64,000 nt of DNA from Eubacteriales bacterium (GTDB taxonomy: Bacteria; Bacillota; Clostridia; Saccharofermentanales; DTU023): assembly GCA_030532065.1 (NCBI GenBank), contig JAUNLW010000002.1, positions 1-64,000 of the forward strand, given 5' to 3'. The notes beneath the pieces were generated by a model, which saw only the letters and a program-made list of their open reading frames with translations, was not told the DNA's origin and did no database searches. This document shows, piece after piece, positions 50,540 to 60,881 of this stretch (the first letter of the stretch is position 1; the number at the start of each line of letters is the position of its first letter). Both the position numbers and the translations under genes were made by a program.

Positions 50540-51769
50540 TCAGCTTCTAATCAATAGAGTATCTACTAATCTAATCACCTGGTAGGGATTGTCGGGATAG
50601 ATTCTGAGCAGTCCTTCTGCCATGGTAATTTGAATATATTCCCCCTGGTTGAACATGACTCCACGCTTGCCGGATAGTGACAGACTTAGCTGCTCACGCT
50701 CTTCTCTATCCAAAAGCAACGATCCCGCATTTACATTTACTCGATAGTGACCACGTCCTTCTTCTAGAATTTTGCCGCTTTTTAATTCCAGGAGTTTCCA
50801 GCCGCAGTCATGAACAGCTGCTTCGGAGTCTGGATTTAAGACCAGAAGTTTGCGTTCTTCTTCTATTTGCCAAGCATGCCAGTCAGCGATATCTAAAAAT
50901 TCCGCCTCTACTTCTGCCCCTTCAGAATTATATTTGATAAAACTAAGGTCTGTTCTAAAACTATAGCGAACACCACAAGACGAGCAGATCAACTGCTTCC
51001 AGCTGCTGGTCAGGCTTTCCGCGCAGCCACAGGAGGGGCAGCGATGCAAGATGAGGTGCAAACCCGGCACTTTGCGAAATGAAAGATAGCGACGTCGCTT
51101 TTCTCTCGCCCAGGTATGCTCATCTTGATTAAGCTCTGCGCACAGCTTCTCCACGTATGGTTCTGTGCCTTCCCTTTGTAAGTCTTCCGGTCGGCAAAGC
51201 AACTTAATTTCTGCCCGGACCGGACCGAGTCGGAAGGGCCCTTTGATCCATCGTGGCCAGGCTAAATAGGCGCCAGAGAGTTTTAGCGTTACTACGCTGG
51301 CTCTGTTTCTTTTGGCAAAATTTAAGATGTCAGGCGAAAAAGAAAGACTACTGCCATCAATAGAGCGTTGACCTTCCGGATAAATAAATACGCGCTCATT
51401 ATTGCGTAGCGCTCTGGTCATTTCGCGCACTGCCCGTATATCTACCTTAAACTGCTGTATTGGTATGGTTTGCATATATTGCAAAAGAGGGCGGATCGGG
51501 CTGTGAAAAAGAAATTGTCCTACTACCATGCGCGCCGGCCGCAGGCCCATAGCAACGATACCCAAGAGGGGATCTAAAAATGACTGGTGATTAGCCAGAA
51601 TCAAGATCGGTCCATCCAGCTTATGCCAGGCAGGATCTCGCCTAACCCGGAAGGCAAAAAAAAGCTTACTCAGTAGCCACATCAGGCCGAAGCCCATCGT
51701 GTATAGTAGCCGGAACAGTAATTCTCCCAAGAAGGACCGCTTACTTTTCGGCTTGGGCTCTTTTTTCAT
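50540..51769 (-). CDS. PlsC-like acyltransferase with C-terminal zinc-ribbon domain
   Basis: 409-aa protein. The N-terminal half is a 1-acyl-sn-glycerol-3-phosphate acyltransferase: membrane segment about 16-38, NHQSFLDP (H-x4-D, near residue 60), FIYPEGQRSIDG (motif III). The C-terminal half, absent from ordinary PlsC, has a zinc ribbon (HRCPSCGC...CSSCGVRY) and beta-rich repeats. ATG with AAGGAGGACAAG upstream. It probably acylates a phospholipid precursor or glycolipid at the inner face; the extra domain's role is unknown. Confidence 0.8.
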   Translation of the reverse strand: MKKEPKPKSKRSFLGELLFRLLYTMGFGLMWLLSKLFFAFRVRRDPAWHKLDGPILILANHQSFLDPLLGIVAMGLRPARMVVGQFLFHSPIRPLLQYMQTIPIQQFKVDIRAVREMTRALRNNERVFIYPEGQRSIDGSSLSFSPDILNFAKRNRASVVTLKLSGAYLAWPRWIKGPFRLGPVRAEIKLLCRPEDLQREGTEPYVEKLCAELNQDEHTWAREKRRRYLSFRKVPGLHLILHRCPSCGCAESLTSSWKQLICSSCGVRYSFRTDLSFIKYNSEGAEVEAEFLDIADWHAWQIEEERKLLVLNPDSEAAVHDCGWKLLELKSGKILEEGRGHYRVNVNAGSLLLDREEREQLSLSLSGKRGVMFNQGEYIQITMAEGLLRIYPDNPYQVIRLVDTLLIRS

Positions 51770-51836
51770 CTTGTCCTCCTTGTATCTTACAGTGAATTAT
51801 CTGCCCACTATTCTATAAGAACCCGCGCCAAATAAA

Positions 51837-51866
51837 TAGGGGAGGTTGTACTTGAAACCTCCCCTA
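51837..51866 (-). terminator. Terminator of rpoBC
   Basis: Perfect 11-bp stem TAGGGGAGGTT (51837-51847) with AACCTCCCCTA (51856-51866); the minus strand continues TTTATTTGG. Confidence 0.85.
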
Positions 51867-51893
51867 CTTAATATTCTCTGATTTCTGGCTTAG

Positions 51894-54800
51894 CTAGTTA
51901 GTCTGACGGTTGAGCAGTTCTTTATTCTCTGGAATAACTGGTACAGCGGTTATGTCACGGTACTCTGCCATGCCGCTTCCAGCCGGGATGAGCTTACCGA
52001 TGATTACGTTCTCCTTCAGGCCACGCAGTCTATCCACCTTACCCTTAAGAGCAGCGTCAGTAAGGACTCTGGTCTGTTCCTGGAAGGAGGCTGCTGAGAG
52101 GAAGGATTCGGTAGCCAGCGCGGCTTTGGTGATACCCATGAGTACTCGCTCGCCCTGGGCCGGCTCTTTGCCCTCTTTCGCCAGTCTGGCATTTTCTTCC
52201 GCAAATACGAAGCGGTCTACAGTGGTACCGGTGAGGAATTTACTGTCACCTGGATCTTCCACTTTTACCATACGGAGCATCTGGCGGACAATGATCTCGA
52301 TATGCTTATCATTGATATCAACACCGTTGTTCTTATAAACCTTGAGGACCTCATTGATGATATAGGATGCGACACCAGCCGCGCCCTTGATCTTCATGAT
52401 GTCATGCGGGTTTACCGAACCGTCGGTGATTAGATCGCCGGCTTCTACCGTATCACCATCCTCAACCAAGAGGCTGGTATTAATGGGAACGGTAACTTTC
52501 TGTAAGCTGCCTTCAGCGTCGGTAATGGTGACGAGACGCTTCCTGCTCTCATCTTCGGTTACAGCCACCACGCCGTCCAAGTCACTGATAATGGCCTGGC
52601 CCTTTGGTCTACGAGCCTCAAAGAGCTCCTCAACTCTGGGAAGACCCTGTGTAATATCGTCACTGGACGCGACACCACCGGTGTGGAAAGTTCTCAGAGT
52701 CAGCTGCGTACCAGGTTCACCGATAGACTGAGCTGACATGATACCAACCGTCTCACCAATTACGGTCTCTCCTCCAGTTGCCAGGTTCTTACCATAGCAG
52801 TGGGCGCAAACGCCGTGCTTGCATTCACAAGTTAGATTAGAGCGGATGGGCACTTTCTTGAATCCCAGATTATCGATTTTTTGGGCTTGTTCACTGCTGA
52901 TAAGTGTATTCTCTTCGACAATGACCTCGCCGCTTTCGGGATCAACGATATCTCTAGCCGCGTAACGGCCGACAATACGGTCGCCCAGGCTCTCAATAAC
53001 CTTACGGTTAGCGCCGGATCCCACTACTACTGGTCCAATATCGATGTAGTCGCGAGTACCGCAGTCAGTCTTGCTGACGATAACATCTTGTGCTACGTCT
53101 ACCAGACGACGAGTAAGATAACCTGAGTCAGCGGTTTTAAGCGCGGTATCGGAAAGTGACTTACGGGCACCGTGTGACGAAATAAAGAATTCGTGAACCT
53201 TCATGCCTTCACGTAAGTTGGACTTGATAGGAATCTCCAAGGTCTTACCGGAGGTATCTACCATGTTACCGCGCATACCTGCCAGCTGCTTGATCTGGTT
53301 GATATTACCACGAGCGCCGGATTGGCTCATCATATAGACTGGGTTGTACTTACCCAGGTTGATCTTGAGTTCTTCAGTAATGGCGTCGGTCGTTTTGCGC
53401 CAAACGTCAACTACGGCTCTGGAACGGCCGGTGTTATTGAGAATACCACGCTCGTATTGTTTATTGATCTTCTCAACTCTGGCTTCTGCTTCTTCAATCA
53501 TGCTGTCCTTAACATCAGGTACGACCATGTCAAAGATACCGATGGAGATACCACCGATAGTTGAATAGTGGTAGCCCAGGCTTTTTAAGTTGTCCAGCAT
53601 CTTGGAAGTTTCGCTAAGGCCATGTTTGGTAATGGTTCTGGCGATAATGTCGCCTAATTGTTTCTTGCCGCAGAGGAAGTCGCACTCGAGGACCAGCTCG
53701 TTGCCAGGCAGGCTGCGATCTACATAGCCGATATCCTGAGGGATAACGGAGTTAAAGATAAAGCGGCCCAAAGTAGAAGACACGACTTGTTGGAAAGGCT
53801 TGCCGTCCTTCTCGCCCTTGCGGAGCAGCCTAATCGGAGTGTGAAGCTCAATTTCTTTACGGTCGTAGGCCATGATTGCCTCATCAAGACCGGTAAAGGC
53901 TCTGCCCTCACCTTTGCAACCTTCCTGGTCAATAGTCAGATAGTAGGCACCCAAGACCATGTCCTGGCTGGGCACAGTTACCGGTTTACCGTCTTGCGGT
54001 TTGAGCAGGTTGTTGGAAGCCAGCATCAGATAACGGGCTTCTGCCTGAGCCTCAGCGGACAGAGGAACGTGTACAGCCATCTGGTCACCGTCGAAGTCGG
54101 CGTTAAAGGCGGTACAGGCTAGGGGGTGCAGCTTGATGGCTCGGGATTCTACCAGTACAGGCTCAAAGGCCTGGATACCCAGGCGGTGCAAAGTAGGCGC
54201 ACGGTTGAGTAGGACCGGGTGATCCTGAATAACTTCTTCCAGGATTTCCCAGACCACATCGTCGGCTCTCTCAATCATGCGTTTTGCTGATTTCATATTA
54301 TGAGCCAGTTCTCTTACTTCCATCTCGTGCATGACAAAGGGCTTAAACAGCTCCAAAGCCATTTCCTGAGGCAGTCCGCATTGGTGCATCTTGAGCTCAG
54401 GTCCAACTACGATAACCGAACGGCCGGAATAGTCTACACGTTTACCTAAGAGGTTTTGACGGAAACGGCCTTGCTTACCCTTCAGAAGGTCTGATAAGGA
54501 CTTTAGCTTTCGGTTACCGGCACCGGTGACAGGGCGGCCACGGCGTCCATTATCGATCAGGGCATCTACTGCTTCCTGCAGCATGCGCTTCTCGTTACGT
54601 ACGATAATATCCGGCGCGCCCAGCTTCATCAGTTTGCTCAGGCGGTTGTTACGATTGATTACACGACGGTAAAGGTCGTTTAAGTCGGAGGTCGCGAAGC
54701 GGCCACCGTCTAACTGGACCATTGGTCTCAGTTCCGGAGGCAGTACCGGCAGAACATCCAAGATCATCCATTCCGGTTTGTTACCAGAACTTTGGAATCC

Positions 54801-55445
54801 TTCGATAACTTCCAGGCGACGGATCAGGCGTACTTTTTTCTGACCTTTGGAGTTACGCATTTCTTCGCGCAAGTCAGAAGCCATCTGGTCGATATCCAGA
54901 GTTTTCAGCAGGATCTGAATAGCTTCAGCGCCCATGCGGGCGTCGAAAGAGCCACGTCCATACTTGGCTTCCGCTTCACGATACTGTCCTTCAGTGATAA
55001 GTTCTTTTTCGGCAAATTCCGTTACGCCGGGATCCAGCACGATGTAAGCCGCAAAATAAAGTACTTTCTCCAGATCTCTGGGCTTCATGTCTAAGACCAG
55101 GCCCAGTCGAGAAGGAGTTCCTTTGAAATACCAAATGTGTGAGCATGGGGTGGCCAGTCGTATATGACCCATGCGCTCACGGCGCACTTTTGCCCGTGTG
55201 ACTTCTACACCACAGCGGTCGCAGACAATACCACGGTAACGGATTTTCTTGTACTTACCGCAATGGCACTCCCAGTCCTTGGTCGGTCCGAAAATGCGTT
55301 CGCAGAAGAGGCCATCACGCTCAGGTTTCAGGGTTCTGTAGTTGATAGTCTCCGGCTTAGTTACCTCACCGTGAGACCATTCGAGTATTTTTTCAGGAGA
55401 AGCCAAGCCAATGCCAATGCTCTCAAAATTTTTAATCTCAGCCAC
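51894..55445 (-). CDS. rpoC: RNA polymerase beta' subunit
   Basis: 1183-aa beta'. N-terminal zinc finger ([20 protein letters not shown]), [13 protein letters not shown], catalytic NADFDGDQM (about 447-455) with the three Asp that hold magnesium, second zinc cluster ([13 protein letters not shown]), and trigger-loop region [16 protein letters not shown]. Starts at GTG 55445 with GAAGG upstream, 17 bases after rpoB's stop. Followed by the terminator at 51837, so rpsL-rpsG-fusA are not in this transcript. Confidence 0.99.
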   Translation of the reverse strand: MAEIKNFESIGIGLASPEKILEWSHGEVTKPETINYRTLKPERDGLFCERIFGPTKDWECHCGKYKKIRYRGIVCDRCGVEVTRAKVRRERMGHIRLATPCSHIWYFKGTPSRLGLVLDMKPRDLEKVLYFAAYIVLDPGVTEFAEKELITEGQYREAEAKYGRGSFDARMGAEAIQILLKTLDIDQMASDLREEMRNSKGQKKVRLIRRLEVIEGFQSSGNKPEWMILDVLPVLPPELRPMVQLDGGRFATSDLNDLYRRVINRNNRLSKLMKLGAPDIIVRNEKRMLQEAVDALIDNGRRGRPVTGAGNRKLKSLSDLLKGKQGRFRQNLLGKRVDYSGRSVIVVGPELKMHQCGLPQEMALELFKPFVMHEMEVRELAHNMKSAKRMIERADDVVWEILEEVIQDHPVLLNRAPTLHRLGIQAFEPVLVESRAIKLHPLACTAFNADFDGDQMAVHVPLSAEAQAEARYLMLASNNLLKPQDGKPVTVPSQDMVLGAYYLTIDQEGCKGEGRAFTGLDEAIMAYDRKEIELHTPIRLLRKGEKDGKPFQQVVSSTLGRFIFNSVIPQDIGYVDRSLPGNELVLECDFLCGKKQLGDIIARTITKHGLSETSKMLDNLKSLGYHYSTIGGISIGIFDMVVPDVKDSMIEEAEARVEKINKQYERGILNNTGRSRAVVDVWRKTTDAITEELKINLGKYNPVYMMSQSGARGNINQIKQLAGMRGNMVDTSGKTLEIPIKSNLREGMKVHEFFISSHGARKSLSDTALKTADSGYLTRRLVDVAQDVIVSKTDCGTRDYIDIGPVVVGSGANRKVIESLGDRIVGRYAARDIVDPESGEVIVEENTLISSEQAQKIDNLGFKKVPIRSNLTCECKHGVCAHCYGKNLATGGETVIGETVGIMSAQSIGEPGTQLTLRTFHTGGVASSDDITQGLPRVEELFEARRPKGQAIISDLDGVVAVTEDESRKRLVTITDAEGSLQKVTVPINTSLLVEDGDTVEAGDLITDGSVNPHDIMKIKGAAGVASYIINEVLKVYKNNGVDINDKHIEIIVRQMLRMVKVEDPGDSKFLTGTTVDRFVFAEENARLAKEGKEPAQGERVLMGITKAALATESFLSAASFQEQTRVLTDAALKGKVDRLRGLKENVIIGKLIPAGSGMAEYRDITAVPVIPENKELLNRQTN

Positions 55446-55462
55446 TATCTTTACCTTCTTTC

Positions 55463-58400
55463 CTACTCGTCGTCCTCGTTCTGATCAAGGTCCCAATCAT
55501 CGTTGTCCTCATCTTCATAGGCTTCATCTTCATCAATGCCGCCTTCCGCGTTGAGTTCTCCGGAACTGTAACCAGCATCAGCTAAGTTTACTGCCGCTGC
55601 TCTGCCGAAATAATCACGGATTTGATCGGGATTTACGTCATCTTCATCATCTTCAGTGAGTTCCATAGGTGACTCATCGCCGGTGTAAACCTTGACATCC
55701 AGGGCTAAGCTCTGCATCTCTTTGACCAGAACTTTGAAGGCCTCAGGGATGCCTGGCTCGGGGATATTCTCACCCTTAACGATAGATTCATAGGTCTTGG
55801 TCCGGCCTTGGATATCGTCGGACTTAACCGTCAGGATCTCCTGCAGCGTGTGGGCCGCACCGTAAGCTTCCAGAGCCCAAACTTCCATCTCACCGAAACG
55901 TTGGCCACCGAATTGAGCCTTACCGCCCAAGGGTTGCTGGGTAACCAGAGAATACGGTCCGATAGAACGAGAGTGGATCTTGTCATCTACCAAGTGGTTG
56001 AGCTTAAGATAGTACATATAGCCGACCGTAATCCGATTCTCGAAGGGTTCGCCGGTACGTCCGTCGTAAAGAATGGTCTTGCCGTCGGGGTCTATGCCGG
56101 CTTTCTCAAAGGATTCGCTTACATCTTTTTCAGTAGCGCCGTCAAATACCGGCGTGGCTATCTTCCAGCCTAGTTTTTTAGCAGCCAGCCCCATATGGAC
56201 TTCCAGCAGCTGGCCGATATTCATACGTGAAGGCACGCCCAGGGGGTTGAGCACAATGTCAAGCGGAGTACCGTCAGGCATAAAGGGCATGTCTTCTACC
56301 GGTAGGATACGGGAAATAACACCCTTATTACCGTGGCGGCCAGCCATCTTATCACCGACAGAAATCTTACGTTTCTGGGCCACATATACACGGACCATCT
56401 TATTGACGCCGTGCTTTAATTCGTCATTATTCTCACGTGTGAAGGTATGGACATCTACCACGATGCCGGACTCACCGTGCGGTACTTTAGTGGATGTGTC
56501 ACGTACTTCGCGGACATTCTTGCCAAAAATAGCGCGATAGAGGCGCTCCTCCGGTGTAAGCTCGGTCTCACCCTTAGGAGAGATCTTACCTACCAGAATA
56601 TCGCCGGCACGAACTTCTGCTCCAATGCGTACGATACCCTCATCATCCAAATTAGCAATAGCGTCTTCACCTACGTTAGAGATCTCACGCGTGATTTCTT
56701 CCGGTCCCAGCTTAGTGTCACGTGCTTCGCACTCATATTCACTGATATGGATAGAGGTGTATACGTCGTCCTGCACCAACCGCTCGGAGATCAAGACAGC
56801 ATCCTCGTAGTTGTAACCTTCCCAGGTCATAAAACCAATCAGCACATTGCGGCCCAGAGCAAGCTCACCATTATCAGTTGAAGGGCCATCGGCGATAACA
56901 TCTCCAGCCTTAACTTTGTCACCTAAGCGCACGATAGAACGCTGGTTCTCGCAGGTTCCCTGGTTGGAGCGCTGATATTTTTTAAGTTCATAATTGTGTT
57001 CGCTACCGTCCTCGGCCTGGATGGTAATCCTGGTAGGACCAACATAGGAAACAAAGCCGTCTTCCTTGGCCACTACGCAGACGCCGGAGTCTTTAGCGGC
57101 ACGATATTCCATACCGGTACCCACGATCGGAGATTCTGTCTTGATCAGTGGCACTGCCTGACGCTGCATGTTGGAGCCCATGAGGGCACGGTTGGCGTCG
57201 TCCGAGCCCAGGAAGGGAATCAGAGACGTAGCAACCGAAACCAGTTGTTTCGGCGAAACGTCCATGTAGTCCACTTCGTCTTCGGCCAGTTCCTTAAACT
57301 CATCACGCCAGCGGCAAACAATCCACTTATTGACGAAATGTCCCTCTTCATCCAGCGGTTCGTTAGCCTGGGCGATGTTATAGAGGTCTTCTTCGTCAGC
57401 CGTCATATAGCGGACTTCAGAAGTAACACATTTGTTTTCTTTGTCATAGACCCGGTAAGGAGTTTCCAAAAAACCATATTTATTTACACGGGCATAGATC
57501 GCCAGTGAGTTGATCAAACCGATGTTCGGTCCTTCTGGTGTCTCAATGGGGCACATTCTACCGTACTGAGAGGAGTGAACGTCACGCACTTCAAAATTGG
57601 CGCGCTCACGTGAAAGTCCGCCAGGTCCTAAAGCCGTCAGACGGCGCTTATGTGTGATCTCGGCCAGAGGGTTGGGCTGGTCCAGGAATTGCGACAGCTG
57701 AGAGGAGCCAAAGAACTGCTTGATCACAGCTGAAGCAGGACGCGAGTTAACAATTTGCTGCGGTGTTGCCTCATCGATATTCTGCATGGACTGCATGCGC
57801 TCGCGAATATTGCGCTCCATACGGGTAAAGCCGATGCGGACCTGATTTTGCAGGAGCTCACCTACCGAACGGATGCGACGGTTGCCCAGGTGGTCAATGT
57901 CATCGGTGTAACCAATGTTGTAGCGCAAACCGATAAAGTAAGAAACCATGGCTACAATATCATCCAAGGTCAGATGGTTCGGCAGCAGCTGATATCTGGC
58001 CTCTCTCAACAACTGAGCCAGGCTTTTCTCATTATTCTCATCCTGATAACGACTGATGATCTCTTCCAAGACCGGACGATAGACCAGTTCTTCAATATCT
58101 AAAGCTTCCGGATCCAGACCTTTGAGGTCTTCTTCCGGCAGGCAGCGGCCCAAGTAGGTTGAGAGATCTACTCTCTGGTTACCGTTTACCTGTACAGCGG
58201 CCTCAGACTGGATACGCTGGTGACCCATCATACTAACCGGGTAAATGGATACCTCATTGATACCGGCGTTTTGAATTTCCCAGGCAACTACCGGCAAGAT
58301 GATCTCACCTTCGCGGCAAAGGATCTCACCCTCATCGTCTACCACGTTTTCTGCCGCGGCATGACCGATGATGCGGTTAGCCAGAGACATTTTTTTGTTC

Positions 58401-59224
58401 AACTTATAGATACCAACGTGAGCCAGATCGTAGCGGCGTCCATCAAAGAGCATGTTCTCAACATAGCTGCGAGCACCCTCAGAGGTATACACCTCGCCCG
58501 GACGCAGCTTACGGAACATCTCACGCGAACCGTCTTCCTGATTCTTGCAACCGTCCTTTTCGGCGGTACGCATAATATATTCTTCTGAGCCAAAGAGCTT
58601 GGCGATGTCCGCATCGGTTGCATAGCCTAAAGCTCTCAACATAGTTGTCACATGGAATTTTCTGGTACGGTCCACACGCACCCAAACGATACCGTTAGCG
58701 TCGGTCTCAAACTCCAGCCATGCTCCTCGGTTCGGAATGAGCTGACCTGAGTACAGATCGATATTATTCTTGTCTACACTGGTATCAAAATATGCACCCG
58801 GCGAGCGGACAATCTGGCTGATTACAACACGCTCCGCGCCATTGATAATAAAGGTGCCCGTATCTGTCATAATAGGAAAGTCGCACACGAACATCATCTG
58901 CTCGGTAACAACATCCTTTTTCTTATTATGTAGGCGAACTTTTACTTGCAGGGGAGCCGAATAGTTCTCGTCTCTTTCCTTACATTTCTGGGGTGTATCA
59001 GAACATTTATCCAGGTCCAGCTCAGCTTCCACGAAGGAAAGTTCTACATCACCGGAATAGTCAGTAATTGGAGAAACTTCATCTAAGACTTCCTGAAGGC
59101 CTTTGTCCCAAAACCACTGGTAACTATCCTTTTGGACGGCTAATAAATCAGGAATATCTATTACTTCGTCAATTCTGGAATATGACATCCTTGTAGCGCG
59201 TCCATACTGAACAGGTTTGACCAT
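55463..59224 (-). CDS. rpoB: RNA polymerase beta subunit
   Basis: 1253-aa beta. Rifampicin-pocket region [20 protein letters not shown] and [24 protein letters not shown]-type segment ([17 protein letters not shown]), catalytic [14 protein letters not shown]-terminal [24 protein letters not shown]. The C-terminus carries an acidic tail of about 40 residues ([23 protein letters not shown]-like), longer than in many relatives. I start at ATG 59224 ([10 protein letters not shown]) with GAGAGGTGG upstream. The usual upstream rplJL genes are absent; a divergent FemX-like gene lies there. Confidence 0.99.
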   Translation of the reverse strand: MVKPVQYGRATRMSYSRIDEVIDIPDLLAVQKDSYQWFWDKGLQEVLDEVSPITDYSGDVELSFVEAELDLDKCSDTPQKCKERDENYSAPLQVKVRLHNKKKDVVTEQMMFVCDFPIMTDTGTFIINGAERVVISQIVRSPGAYFDTSVDKNNIDLYSGQLIPNRGAWLEFETDANGIVWVRVDRTRKFHVTTMLRALGYATDADIAKLFGSEEYIMRTAEKDGCKNQEDGSREMFRKLRPGEVYTSEGARSYVENMLFDGRRYDLAHVGIYKLNKKMSLANRIIGHAAAENVVDDEGEILCREGEIILPVVAWEIQNAGINEVSIYPVSMMGHQRIQSEAAVQVNGNQRVDLSTYLGRCLPEEDLKGLDPEALDIEELVYRPVLEEIISRYQDENNEKSLAQLLREARYQLLPNHLTLDDIVAMVSYFIGLRYNIGYTDDIDHLGNRRIRSVGELLQNQVRIGFTRMERNIRERMQSMQNIDEATPQQIVNSRPASAVIKQFFGSSQLSQFLDQPNPLAEITHKRRLTALGPGGLSRERANFEVRDVHSSQYGRMCPIETPEGPNIGLINSLAIYARVNKYGFLETPYRVYDKENKCVTSEVRYMTADEEDLYNIAQANEPLDEEGHFVNKWIVCRWRDEFKELAEDEVDYMDVSPKQLVSVATSLIPFLGSDDANRALMGSNMQRQAVPLIKTESPIVGTGMEYRAAKDSGVCVVAKEDGFVSYVGPTRITIQAEDGSEHNYELKKYQRSNQGTCENQRSIVRLGDKVKAGDVIADGPSTDNGELALGRNVLIGFMTWEGYNYEDAVLISERLVQDDVYTSIHISEYECEARDTKLGPEEITREISNVGEDAIANLDDEGIVRIGAEVRAGDILVGKISPKGETELTPEERLYRAIFGKNVREVRDTSTKVPHGESGIVVDVHTFTRENNDELKHGVNKMVRVYVAQKRKISVGDKMAGRHGNKGVISRILPVEDMPFMPDGTPLDIVLNPLGVPSRMNIGQLLEVHMGLAAKKLGWKIATPVFDGATEKDVSESFEKAGIDPDGKTILYDGRTGEPFENRITVGYMYYLKLNHLVDDKIHSRSIGPYSLVTQQPLGGKAQFGGQRFGEMEVWALEAYGAAHTLQEILTVKSDDIQGRTKTYESIVKGENIPEPGIPEAFKVLVKEMQSLALDVKVYTGDESPMELTEDDEDDVNPDQIRDYFGRAAAVNLADAGYSSGELNAEGGIDEDEAYEDEDNDDWDLDQNEDDE

Positions 59225-59245
59225 CAATACCACCTCTCGTAGCAA

Positions 59246-59287
59246 CCGTAGCGCACTACGGCCTGTTACCGTCTTTGCCTTGACGGT
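59246..59287 (-). promoter_or_regulatory. Two hairpins in the rpoB leader
   Basis: CCGTAG/CTACGG (59246-59251 with 59256-59261) just before the ribosome site and ACCGTC/GACGGT (59268-59273 with 59282-59287). No T-runs. They could govern translation or stability of rpoBC mRNA. Confidence 0.5.
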
Positions 59288-59393
59288 AGTGCCTAATCTG
59301 CTATAATAACGCTAAGAGTCCTGATATACGTTCGCTTTCAGCCTTTTCGACAAGCAAGACGTACGTACCCTAGACATAGCGATACGATAGAGT

Positions 59394-59422
59394 ATTATAC
59401 CAGTTGCTATTGACAAAAGCAA
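59394..59422 (-). promoter_or_regulatory. rpoBC promoter
   Basis: Minus strand TTGCTT (-35, 59417-59422), 17-base spacer ending TGG, TATAAT (-10, 59394-59399). It gives a leader of about 165 bases. The rest of the 59246-59567 gap holds only a short GGCGG/CCGCC inverted repeat (59493-59509) and the femX-like leader. Confidence 0.65.
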
Positions 59423-59567
59423 CTTTTTTGGTGTTTGCTTATCCCACAGATTTAGACGATTTTTGCCAGTATATCTGTAATATTGATGAAGAGGCGGCTT
59501 GTAACCGCCTTGCCATAGCATTATGCTAGTCTATCTATAGCACGAGTGTAGAAAGAAGGATCTGCTT

Positions 59568-60767
59568 ATGGAAATCCGGGAAATATCTCCCGAAGAATTT
59601 AGCTATTACGGCGCCGCTTGTCCCGATTCATTTTATAACCAGACTATGGCCTCTTACCAGGTAAATCTGGCTCAAGGGTTGGATAGCCACTTGCTGGGGC
59701 TCTATGATGCTGAAAGTTTACGCGCTGTTTGCAAAATACTTTACCTGCCTTGGAAGAAAATCTTTAAGACAGCCGAAATCTACTACGGTCCTCTTTTCCA
59801 GGAATCCAGTCCGGAACTCTTTTCTGAATTCCTGACTGCTCTGGCAGCTTACTTTCGTAAGCAGCCTCGTCTTATCCGTTGTCGGCTCGCTCCTTTAGTT
59901 AAAAGGTCCATTATCTCTGACAATATGGAGATACAAGAAGACCCCGAGGCTGCCTTCTATGACCAAGTCTTGGCCGATCATGGTTTTAAGCATCTGGAGA
60001 TTCCCTTTCAGGAGCAACCTGGTCTGCAGGCAGACTTTCTCTATATCAAGGATATTGAAGGATTAAACGAAGAAGAGATGTTTGCCAGCCTTTCTGGTAA
60101 ATGCCGTACAAACATGCGTAAAGCTAAGAGCTATGGCGTGCAAGTCCGCTTCCTGGAAGCCTCGGAGTTTGACCTGTTTAGAGATATGCTGCGTAATACC
60201 ATCCAACGTACTGGCATGCCTGAGTTCGTCGCTCTGCCTCCTACAGCTGAGCAGGCAAAATACTTCAAGGACGACATGCTGGTTCCCTTGGCTTACCTGG
60301 ACCGGGATCATTCTGAAGAAATTTTGCGCCAAGAGATCGCTGACTATGATGTAGAGTTAGAAAGATTAGCCGAGCAAGTACAGGGACGGCGTACCGTGAG
60401 ACAGATAAAAGATATTACTATCGCCCGTAAAGTAGACGAGGCGCGCTTAGCAGAGATTGAGGAATATTTCAGCGTACACGATAAGCTGGTTCCACTGGCC
60501 AGCTCACTTTACTTCTTCACCCCTTCTGACTGCATCTACCTGTCCAGCGCCTCCTACGATGATGCCTTTAACTTCAGTGCTGTTTACGCCATACATGAAG
60601 TCATGCTTAAGAAAGCCGTTGAGGCTGGAGTAAAGCGCTACAACATGTTCGGTGTCACTAATCCTCTAGTAGACGAAAATGATTCCGCCGGTGTGTTAAA
60701 TTTCAAAAAGAACTTCAACGGTTATACCTTGCAACTATTGGGCAACTACGAGTGGAAGCGCTTCTAA
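59568..60767 (+). CDS. FemX/FemAB-like peptidoglycan bridge aminoacyltransferase
   Basis: 399-aa FemABX-family enzyme, which adds an amino acid from aminoacyl-tRNA to the stem peptide of lipid II. Double GNAT-like fold with segments YYGPLF, LSGKCRTNMRKAKSYGVQVRF, a helical arm (about 250-300) and C-terminal YAIHEVMLKKAVEAGVKRYN then MFGVTNPL and GVLNFKKNFNGYTLQLLG. ATG with AAGAAGGATCTGCTT upstream. The amino acid added is not predictable. Monocistronic. Confidence 0.85.
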   Translation: MEIREISPEEFSYYGAACPDSFYNQTMASYQVNLAQGLDSHLLGLYDAESLRAVCKILYLPWKKIFKTAEIYYGPLFQESSPELFSEFLTALAAYFRKQPRLIRCRLAPLVKRSIISDNMEIQEDPEAAFYDQVLADHGFKHLEIPFQEQPGLQADFLYIKDIEGLNEEEMFASLSGKCRTNMRKAKSYGVQVRFLEASEFDLFRDMLRNTIQRTGMPEFVALPPTAEQAKYFKDDMLVPLAYLDRDHSEEILRQEIADYDVELERLAEQVQGRRTVRQIKDITIARKVDEARLAEIEEYFSVHDKLVPLASSLYFFTPSDCIYLSSASYDDAFNFSAVYAIHEVMLKKAVEAGVKRYNMFGVTNPLVDENDSAGVLNFKKNFNGYTLQLLGNYEWKRF

Positions 60768-60806
60768 AATTATAGGCCATTGCCTTTAGCAAAAATACAA
60801 AGAAGT

Positions 60807-60847
60807 AAAAGCGGGACCTTGAGTCTAACTCAGAAGTCCCGCTTTTT
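60807..60847. terminator. Bidirectional terminator
   Basis: AAAAGCGGGAC pairs with GTCCCGCTTTT around an inner GAGT/ACTC helix. It serves the convergent femX-like and foldase genes. Confidence 0.85.
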
Positions 60848-60881
60848 TAGTGCTTATTTTTAGCCCCTGGAGGCTAAGAAC

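Noticed and set aside
59312-59521. Minus-strand 69-codon frame upstream of rpoB
   Set aside because: It spans the rpoBC promoter and leader and lacks a ribosome site.
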